Assembly: GCF_022179185.1 (NCBI RefSeq)
Contig: NZ_BPQJ01000055.1
Span: 1 to 40,029, forward strand
Reading direction: 5' to 3'
From: Methylobacterium frigidaeris
GTDB taxonomy: Bacteria > Pseudomonadota > Alphaproteobacteria > Rhizobiales > Beijerinckiaceae
DNA: 40,029 nucleotides
Shown here: piece after piece, positions 34,137 through 40,029 of the stretch
Layout of the letters: each line of letters begins with the position of its first letter
Position numbering within the stretch: position 1 is the first letter of the stretch
Made by a program: the position numbers and the translations under genes
The notes under the pieces: generated by a model
Told to the model about the DNA's origin: nothing
The model's database searches: none
What the model saw: only the letters and a program-made list of their open reading frames with translations

Positions 34137-36509
34137 ATGACTCGCGACATCCCGGCCGGGACCGCCCCCACCTCGATCTCCGCCCGCGCCCGCGCCGCGG
34201 TGGTGCCCCAGGACGCGTCCTATCTCACGGGGCTCAACCCCGAGCAGCGCCGCGCCGTCGAGGCGACGGAAGGACCGGTGCTGGTGCTGGCCGGCGCCGG
34301 CACCGGCAAGACCCGGGTGCTGACCACCCGCATCGCCCACCTGATCGCCACCGGCCGCGCCCGGCCCTTCGACATCCTGGCGGTGACCTTCACCAACAAG
34401 GCCGCCCGGGAGATGAAGGAGCGCATCGGCGCGCTCATCGGCCCGGCCGGGGAGGGGATGCCGTGGCTCGGCACCTTCCACGCCATCGGCACCAAGATCC
34501 TGCGCCGCCACGCCGAGCTGGTCGGCCTGCGCTCCGACTTCACGATCCTCGGCACCGACGACCAGTTGCGGCTGTTGAAGCAGGTGATCGCGGCGGCCGA
34601 CCTCGACGAGAAGCGCTGGCCGGCCCGCAGCCTCGCCGGCACCATCGACGGCTGGAAGAACCGCGGCCTCGGCCCCGAGCAGGTACCGGCAGGCGAGGCC
34701 TCGGCCTTCGGCTTCGGCAAGGGCGGCGGGCTCTACGCCGCCTACCAGGAGCGCTTGAGAGCGCTCAACGCGGTGGATTTCGGCGACCTGCTCCTCCTCT
34801 GCCTGCGGCTGTGGCGCGAGAACCCGGACGTGCTGACCAACTACCAGCAGCGCTTCCGCTACATCCTCGTCGACGAGTACCAGGACACCAACGTCGCCCA
34901 GTATCTCTGGCTGCGCCTGCTCGCGCAGGGCCACCGCAACGTCGCCTGCGTCGGCGACGACGACCAGTCGATCTACGGCTGGCGCGGCGCCGAGGTCGAC
35001 AACATCCTGCGCTTCGAGCACGACTTCCCCGGCGCCCTGGTGGTGCGGCTGGAGAACAACTACCGCTCGACCGGCCATATCCTGGCCGCCGCCTCGGTGC
35101 TGATCGCCCATAACGAGGGCCGCCTCGGCAAGACCCTGCGCACCGACAGCCCGGAGGGCGAGAAGGTCACGGTCACCGGCGCCTGGGATTCCGAGGAGGA
35201 GGCGCGCCTCGTCTGCGAGGAGATCGAGAGCCTGCAGGCCAAGGGCCACAAGCTGTCGGAGATCGCCGTGCTGGTGCGCATCTCGGCCCAGATGCGCGAG
35301 GTCGAGGACCGCTTCGTCCAGCTCGGCCTGCCCTATCGCGTCGTCGGCGGCCCGCGCTTCTACGAGCGGGCCGAGATCCGCGACGCGCTGGCTTACTTGC
35401 GCATCGTCGCCAACGGCTCCGACGACCTCGCCTTCGAGCGGATCTTCAACACGCCCAAGCGCGGCCTGGGCGACGCGACCCTCCAGGCGCTCCACGGCCT
35501 GGCGCGTCGCGCCAACGTGCCGCTGCTCCAGGCCGCCCGCATGATGAGCGAGACCGAGGAGCTGAAGCCCAAGCCCCGCTCCACCATCCGCGCCCTGTGC
35601 CAGAGCTTTTCCCGCTGGGCCAAGCTCCTCGAAGACCAGCCGCACACGGAGGTGGCGCAGACGATCCTGGAGGAATCCGGCTACACCGAGATGTGGCAGA
35701 AGGAGCGCACCGCCGACGCCGCCGGTCGGCTCGAGAACCTGAAGGAGCTGGTGCGCTCGATGGAGGAATTCCCGGACCTCGCCGGCTTCCTCGAGCACGT
35801 CTCCCTCGTCATGGACGCCAACGAGGCCGAGGGCGGCGACCGGGTGAGCCTGATGACGCTCCACGCGGCGAAGGGCCTGGAATTCGATACGGTGTTCCTG
35901 CCGGGCTGGGAGAACGGCCTGTTCCCGAACCAGCGCGCCCTCGACGAGAGCGGGCGGGCCGGCCTGGAGGAGGAGCGGCGCCTCGCCCATGTCGGCCTGA
36001 CCCGGGCGCGCAAGCGGGCCAAGATCTCCTTCGCGGTCAACCGCCGCATCCACGGCCTGTGGTCCTCGACCGTGCCGAGCCGCTTCATCGACGAACTGCC
36101 CGAGGCGAGCGTCGCGGTCCTCGACGCGCCCGCCAGCTTCTCGCAAGGGCCGTCGCGGTTCGACCGGCAGGCGCCGGCCTTCGGCTCGTCCTACTCCACC
36201 CCGGGCTGGCAGCGGGCGCAGGCCCAGACCGCCGGCCAGGATCGCTACAGCCAGGATCGCTACAATCAGGACCGGTTCGGCGGGGGAGGGCGCGGCGCGG
36301 CGCCCGGCCGGCGTGGGCCGCAGCAGATCGAGGGCACGCTGGTGGCGAAATCCACCGGCACGCCATCGGCCTTTGAGCCCGGCGCGCGCATCTTCCACAC
36401 CAAATTCGGACCGGGCTCGGTGGCGGCCGTCGACGGCAACAAGCTCACCGTTGACTTCGACAAGGCCGGCCGGAAGATGGTCCTCGACAGCTTCGTCCAG
36501 CCGGGCTGA
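34137..36509 (+). CDS. uvrD: UvrD/PcrA-type superfamily 1 DNA helicase
   Basis: The 790-residue product is a 3'-5' helicase for nucleotide-excision and mismatch repair. Visible motifs are the Q motif (LNPEQRRAV), Walker A AGAGTGKT (52-59), TFTNKAAREMKER, the Walker B VDEYQDTN (245-252), DDQSIYGWRGA and VSLMTLHAAKGLEFD. A short low-complexity repeat (QDRYSQDRYNQDRF, near 36238-36282) separates the helicase core from a C-terminal Tudor-like tail (KFGPGSVAAVDGNKL). The start is uncertain: ATG 34137 gives family length, but ATG 34086 is in frame. It is divergent from the small secreted gene. Confidence 0.95.
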   Translation: MTRDIPAGTAPTSISARARAAVVPQDASYLTGLNPEQRRAVEATEGPVLVLAGAGTGKTRVLTTRIAHLIATGRARPFDILAVTFTNKAAREMKERIGALIGPAGEGMPWLGTFHAIGTKILRRHAELVGLRSDFTILGTDDQLRLLKQVIAAADLDEKRWPARSLAGTIDGWKNRGLGPEQVPAGEASAFGFGKGGGLYAAYQERLRALNAVDFGDLLLLCLRLWRENPDVLTNYQQRFRYILVDEYQDTNVAQYLWLRLLAQGHRNVACVGDDDQSIYGWRGAEVDNILRFEHDFPGALVVRLENNYRSTGHILAAASVLIAHNEGRLGKTLRTDSPEGEKVTVTGAWDSEEEARLVCEEIESLQAKGHKLSEIAVLVRISAQMREVEDRFVQLGLPYRVVGGPRFYERAEIRDALAYLRIVANGSDDLAFERIFNTPKRGLGDATLQALHGLARRANVPLLQAARMMSETEELKPKPRSTIRALCQSFSRWAKLLEDQPHTEVAQTILEESGYTEMWQKERTADAAGRLENLKELVRSMEEFPDLAGFLEHVSLVMDANEAEGGDRVSLMTLHAAKGLEFDTVFLPGWENGLFPNQRALDESGRAGLEEERRLAHVGLTRARKRAKISFAVNRRIHGLWSSTVPSRFIDELPEASVAVLDAPASFSQGPSRFDRQAPAFGSSYSTPGWQRAQAQTAGQDRYSQDRYNQDRFGGGGRGAAPGRRGPQQIEGTLVAKSTGTPSAFEPGARIFHTKFGPGSVAAVDGNKLTVDFDKAGRKMVLDSFVQPG

Positions 36510-36904
36510 AGCGGTCCCGCGGGCGTCCGTCCGCGGGCCAACCGGGAGCGGCGATCAGGTGGCGACCTCATCCGGCGAGCGGGTCCGCACGGCCCGCGCC
36601 GATGTCCCCCGTACTCCTTCAGCCTTAGCCCCCGCCACCTCTGTGTGGTTTTCATCACAATCCGTCACGCCGTCCGCGCCCATGCCGGTTTCGCAGGGGC
36701 ATGGTGCGGCGCGACAATTGCTCGTTCATCATCGGCTGCTTACCCTGCTGGGTGAAACAGGCGGACTTGTCCACCGCCTGCGTCAACCCCGACCGGAACC
36801 GTCGCGGCCCATGAGGCTTTGAGTCATCGCAAGACCACGGGAGATCTGGGACACGAGAGGGCACACCAATATCGGCACCGCAAGTCCAGTGGGAGTGTTG
36901 ATCC
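36510..36904. other. Gene-free region and probable structured phoH leader
   Basis: The 395 bases between uvrD and phoH contain three hairpins: CCCGCGG/CCGCGGG (36516-36537), CCATGCC/GGCATGG (36680-36704) and CAGGCGG/CCGCCTG (36758-36780). The first may end the uvrD transcript, although no T-run follows. The other two would lie in the phoH promoter or leader. No protein-coding frame is convincing. Confidence 0.5.
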
Positions 36905-37621
36905 GTGAAGAGACGACGCGCACGACTTGAACTGGTTGATGACCGCCCGATCCGGGTGCACCGCACTCGCTTCGAGGAAGAGCGTAATCCGCCACCGATC
37001 CAGCCGATGACGGCCCGCCAGGCCGAGTATCTGGAAGCCCTCGGGTCCCACCCGCAAGTCATCGTCCTCGGCCCTGCCGGCACCGGCAAGACCTACATCG
37101 CCGGAACCCGCGCCGCCGACCTGCTGCGCCAGCGCCGCGTCGCCAAGGTGGTGATCACCCGGCCGAACGTGCCGTCCGGCCGCTCCCTCGGCTTCTTCCC
37201 CGGCAGCCTCGAGGAGAAGATCGCCCCCTGGGTCGCCCCTCTCACCGAGACCATGAAGGAGCGCATGGGCGACGGCGCCTTCGAGATCGCCGTCAAGGCC
37301 GGCGACATCGAGGTCGTCCCCTTCGAGGTGATGCGCGGCCGCACCTTCAAGAACTGCCTGGTGATCCTCGACGAGGCCCAGAACACCACCCCTGCCGAGA
37401 TCAAGATGTTCCTGACCCGGATCGGCGACGACACCCAGGTCATCATCAACGGCGACGTCTCCCAGACCGACCTGCGCGAGACCTCGGGTCTTCGCACCGT
37501 GATCCACCTGGTCAAGAGCCGGATGATGCCGATCCCGATCGTCGAGTTCGGGCTGGACGATATCGTGCGCTCGGGCATCTGCGCCGAATGGGTGCGGGCC
37601 TTCGAGGAGGCGCGGGTGTGA
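36905..37621 (+). CDS. phoH: PhoH-family ATPase
   Basis: PhoH proteins are P-loop ATPases thought to act on RNA. The 238-residue product has Walker A GPAGTGKT (56-63) and Walker B VILDEAQN (D156/E157), with SQTDLRE after it. It has no PIN or KH domain, so it is the short PhoH type. The start is GTG at 36905 after a GGGAG site; the charged stretch MKRRRARLELVDDRPIR is part of the family N-terminus in alphaproteobacteria. It is monocistronic here. Confidence 0.93.
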   Translation: MKRRRARLELVDDRPIRVHRTRFEEERNPPPIQPMTARQAEYLEALGSHPQVIVLGPAGTGKTYIAGTRAADLLRQRRVAKVVITRPNVPSGRSLGFFPGSLEEKIAPWVAPLTETMKERMGDGAFEIAVKAGDIEVVPFEVMRGRTFKNCLVILDEAQNTTPAEIKMFLTRIGDDTQVIINGDVSQTDLRETSGLRTVIHLVKSRMMPIPIVEFGLDDIVRSGICAEWVRAFEEARV

Positions 37622-37634
37622 GATTGCGACGCCT

Positions 37635-37655
37635 GCCCGGCCGGACCGGCCGGGC
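37635..37655 (+). terminator. Possible terminator hairpin after phoH
   Basis: GCCCGGCCGG (37635-37644) and CCGGCCGGGC (37646-37655) are perfect inverted repeats around one central base, 14 bases after the phoH stop. No T-run follows, so it may be a Rho-dependent stop site or a stable mRNA end. Confidence 0.5.
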
Positions 37656-37829
37656 GGGCTGTCGGATGAGGTACGACCGATTGCGATGGCCTTAGACGTG
37701 GCGTTCCGCTGCGCATCGTCCCCGCGCCTTCATCGCAATCCCGGAATATCTGCCCCAGCGCCAGCAACCATCCCGCGCCCGGACGTTTCCTAGGGTCGAC
37801 CGACATTCTCGCTCACCCAGGACGCATCC

Positions 37830-38480
37830 ATGGCCCATCTCCTCGTCATCGGCGCCAGCCAGGGTATCGGGCTGGAGACGGTCAAGGCGGCGTTGGGCGC
37901 CGGGCATCGGGTGCGAGCCTTCGCCCGTTCGGCAAGCAAGATTGAACTGTCCGACCCGCACCTCGAACGCTTCCCCGGTGATGCCCTGTCGGCGCCCGAC
38001 ATCGCCGGTGCGCTCGACGGGATCGATGCGGTGGTGCAGGCGCTCGGCGTGCCGTTCCGCGATCTGTTCGGGCCGGTGCGGCTGTTCTCGGATGCCACCA
38101 ACGTTCTCGTCCCGGCGATGGAGAAAGCGGGCGTGCGCCGGTTGGTGGCGGTCACCGGCTTCGGCACCGGCGACAGCCGCGACGCGATCGGTCCGCTGCA
38201 GCGCCTGCCGTTCCGCCTCGTCTTCGGCCGCGCCTATGACGACAAGGACGCGCAGGAGATGCGCATCCGCCGCAGCAGCCTCGACTGGACCTTCGTCCGC
38301 CCCGGCGTGCTCACCGGCGGGCCCGCGACCGGGCGCTATCAGGTGCTCGATCGGCGGTCCTCGTGGAAGAACGGGCTGATCGCCCGGGCGGACGTGGCGC
38401 AATTCATCGTCAAGGAGGTCGACGACAGTGGCCATGTCGGGCGGGCCGTCGTGCTGATCAGCCACGCGCTCCCGGTCTGA
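37830..38480 (+). CDS. NAD(P)-binding Rossmann-fold protein (atypical SDR)
   Basis: The 216-residue product has the glycine motif VIGASQGIG (6-14). It has the atypical SDR pattern in which no YxxxK is seen and the WTFVRPGVLTGGP region takes its place. This resembles the NAD(P)H-binding sugar-epimerase-like group related to NmrA and SDR_a5 proteins. The substrate is unknown. ATG at 37830. Its stop lies four bases before the SOUL-family gene, so the two are likely one operon. Confidence 0.87.
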   Translation: MAHLLVIGASQGIGLETVKAALGAGHRVRAFARSASKIELSDPHLERFPGDALSAPDIAGALDGIDAVVQALGVPFRDLFGPVRLFSDATNVLVPAMEKAGVRRLVAVTGFGTGDSRDAIGPLQRLPFRLVFGRAYDDKDAQEMRIRRSSLDWTFVRPGVLTGGPATGRYQVLDRRSSWKNGLIARADVAQFIVKEVDDSGHVGRAVVLISHALPV

Positions 38481-38484
38481 CCCC

Positions 38485-39090
38485 ATGGACAGGATCCTGT
38501 ACTACGCCGTCACGCTGATCGAATCGGTCCTCGGCGTGGTTGGGGTGCGCGCGTTCTACGATCAGCCCCGCTACGCCGTGATCGAACGGCTCGGCCGGGG
38601 CGTCGAGATCCGCGCCTACGAGACGCGCGTGGCCGTCGAGACCGACGCGCGCGGCCAGGGCGACGGCGAGGCGTTCGGGCGTCTGTTCCGCTACATCACC
38701 GGCGCGAACCGGGCCGGCGACCGCATCGCCATGACCGCACCGGTGGAGGCGGGCGGGCAACGCATCGCCATGACCGTCCCGGTGGAGCAGGGGACTGGGG
38801 GCACGATGCGGTTCTTCCTGCCGCACGCCGTCGCGGCGGCCGGCGCGCCGGAGCCGACCGAGGCCGGGGTGCGCCTGGTCGAGATCCCGCCCGAGCGGAT
38901 CGCCGCCTTGCGCTTCTCCGGCCGCATCACGCCGGAGGCCCGGACCGAGCAGGAGCGCATCTTGACGGAGGTGCTGCGGGCCGCCGGTCGGACACCGGCC
39001 GCGCCGCCGTTCTTCATGGGATACGACCCACCCTTCGCGATCCCGTTCCTGCGTCGGAACGAGGTGGCTTTGCGCCTCGCATCACCCTGA
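38485..39090 (+). CDS. SOUL-family haem-binding protein
   Basis: The 201-residue product has the SOUL/HBP pattern: YAVIERLGRGVEIRAYETRV, a middle FGRLFRYITGAN, then RIAMTAPVE and a duplicated RIAMTVPVE. Some members bind haem, and the role in bacteria is not settled. The N-terminus (ILYYAVTLIESVLGVVG) is a hydrophobic helix that may anchor it in the membrane. ATG at 38485, directly after the NAD(P)-binding gene. Confidence 0.92.
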   Translation: MDRILYYAVTLIESVLGVVGVRAFYDQPRYAVIERLGRGVEIRAYETRVAVETDARGQGDGEAFGRLFRYITGANRAGDRIAMTAPVEAGGQRIAMTVPVEQGTGGTMRFFLPHAVAAAGAPEPTEAGVRLVEIPPERIAALRFSGRITPEARTEQERILTEVLRAAGRTPAAPPFFMGYDPPFAIPFLRRNEVALRLASP

Positions 39091-39286
39091 CTGTCCGCTC
39101 TCCGCTGGAGGCGGCAGGGACGATGCGGGTTCTGGACGATGAAGCCGACATGTGGCGCCGGACGTCGGCCTGAACAGGCAGGTCGACGTCCCGGCAAGAC
39201 AATGTCCCCACGATCCGGGTCGCGGCGACGCCGCCGTCAAGGGTGAATGTCTCGCCGCGATGCTCGTGCGGCTGATGCGGGCGGCA

Positions 39287-40029
39287 TCAAGAGTCGGCTT
39301 GCGCGCCCTTGTGGGGCAGCGGATAGTACAGAACCTTCAGTCCACGTCCGCCATAATAGCTTTTCCATTTATCGATCGTGTGACTCTGAGCCCAACGGGC
39401 CGTCGAACTCTTGTTCGAATAGATCAGCCTGGTACCGCCCGACCCCGATCCCAGCAGGCCGATATGCCCGATGCGGCGGATTCGCTTGCCATTAGGCAGC
39501 TTCACCATGGCGGTCGGCGAGATGATGATGCCGCCATTCGGGACGTCGGACTCGTCGCTGGCCTCGCCGAAGCAGCTTTGCAGCTCGCTGTAGACGGTCG
39601 GTGTGTAATCGGACCGCGTGATCCACCGTTTCAGCGCATCATGGACCAGATGTCTCACGGCCCACGCGCAAGCGAGATTGCCGCCATCCGGGCCATCCGA
39701 CGTATCCCAGCCGACCTTGCTCTTCATCATACTTTCAACGGCGTCGTGGTCCGTCTTCGAACTTGCACCGCAGGATTCAACTCCCAGCGCCGACACATCA
39801 GGAGACAGTGATGAGGGCTCATCTTCCGAGAGAACCCAGCTCCCGCCACGATGCGCAAAGTCCACCTCGCCGGATTCGTACTCGCCGCGTTGTACGACGC
39901 GCAATGTCTGCGCATCGCCTTCGCCGCTGACTTGTGCAGATACCACGCTCAAGTCGGGATCGAGCTGCTCCTGGGTAATTACCCAGGGGGTTTGGCGCGG
40001 TGCACGAGCCGGCTGACCTTGCCGAAGCC
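39287..40029 (-). CDS. Probable NlpC/P60- or CHAP-like cysteine hydrolase, N-terminus cut by window edge
   Basis: The reading frame stays open to the right end, so the protein is longer than the 246 residues seen. The C-terminal half shows an amidase-like order: a cysteine in GGNLACAWAV, a histidine in RIGHIGLLG and a polar residue in LIYSNKSS. This suggests a peptidoglycan-type peptidase or amidase, but the assignment rests on motif order only. The upstream part (EGDAQTLRVVQRGEY and FAHRGGSWVLSED) is not recognised. Base composition is clearly less GC-rich than in the rest of the window, which hints at transfer. Confidence 0.55.
   Translation of the reverse strand, partial: LRQGQPARAPRQTPWVITQEQLDPDLSVVSAQVSGEGDAQTLRVVQRGEYESGEVDFAHRGGSWVLSEDEPSSLSPDVSALGVESCGASSKTDHDAVESMMKSKVGWDTSDGPDGGNLACAWAVRHLVHDALKRWITRSDYTPTVYSELQSCFGEASDESDVPNGGIIISPTAMVKLPNGKRIRRIGHIGLLGSGSGGTRLIYSNKSSTARWAQSHTIDKWKSYYGGRGLKVLYYPLPHKGAQADS

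Noticed and set aside
33753..36398. 881-codon minus-strand open frame across uvrD
   Set aside because: It is antisense to an intact helicase; only its last 83 codons (33753-34001) have their own start, signal peptide and ribosome site. The rest is a GC-skew shadow.
39152..39811. 219-codon plus-strand frame near the right edge
   Set aside because: It overlaps, in antisense, the lower-GC gene whose residue order fits a hydrolase; its own translation shows no motif.

Overview
The window is about 40 kb of very GC-rich DNA (roughly 70 percent by eye) with dense, short-spaced genes on both strands. The gene set and protein style point to an alphaproteobacterium of the Hyphomicrobiales, most likely Methylobacterium or a close relative. 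The clues are an outer-membrane protein with the FTWTGFYAG start typical of that group, a long two-ACT-type threonine dehydratase, a CIRCE-controlled groESL operon, an oxyR/katA divergent pair, a bacterial CDC48 and abundant DUF and REP-like elements. The taxon is an inference. No rRNA, tRNA, CRISPR array, prophage or transposase gene was found.

Layout. 1-148: start of a porin-like beta-barrel gene (minus, cut by the edge). 484-3289: minus-strand operon lgt, MidA/NDUFAF7-type methyltransferase, pgeF. 3290-3706: gene-free, holding a degenerate palindromic repeat. 3707-6453: ilvA and an AbrB-type membrane protein. 6487-9220: divergent oxyR and catalase, with an OxyR box, a likely promoter, a leader dyad and a strong terminator. 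9364-13086: small genes (coiled-coil protein, cupin, RidA-like, DUF4345, MaoC hydratase), actinobacterial-type inositol-3-phosphate synthase and a REP. 13087-17280: ung, a Tat-exported 5'-nucleotidase-like phosphatase, hemH and ogt. 17281-17906: mostly empty, with a short dehydrogenase fossil. 17907-21142: groEL, groES, CIRCE and divergent corA. 21150-25052: EamA exporter, family-4 glycosyltransferase and a polysaccharide flippase. 25183-27788: glcE without glcD or glcF, a VOC protein and a metallophosphoesterase. 27948-30947: CDC48 ATPase and a periplasmic L,D-transpeptidase. 30963-31520: GIY-YIG nuclease gene, frameshifted, between two inverted repeats of about 120 bp. 31538-34001: FAD-linked D-lactate-dehydrogenase-type oxidase, thioesterase and a small secreted protein. 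34137-39090: UvrD/PcrA helicase, PhoH, an NAD(P)-binding protein and a SOUL haem-binding protein. 39287-40029: lower-GC gene for a probable NlpC/P60- or CHAP-like protein, cut by the right edge.

How they fit. Most genes are housekeeping: envelope lipoprotein and peptidoglycan work (lgt, pgeF, L,D-transpeptidase), oxidative-stress defence (oxyR, katA), protein folding (groESL, CDC48), DNA repair (ung, ogt, uvrD), haem synthesis and isoleucine synthesis. The glycosyltransferase and flippase suggest a small surface-polysaccharide locus.

The most unusual structure is the GIY-YIG unit at 30963-31520. Its flanks are imperfect inverted copies of one repeat (about 85 percent identical by eye), each with an internal hairpin. 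A gene-less, degenerate inverted pair of the same repeat lies 27 kb away at 3493-3663. This looks like an autonomous/non-autonomous repeat family associated with a homing-type nuclease, comparable in logic to REPIN/RAYT systems.
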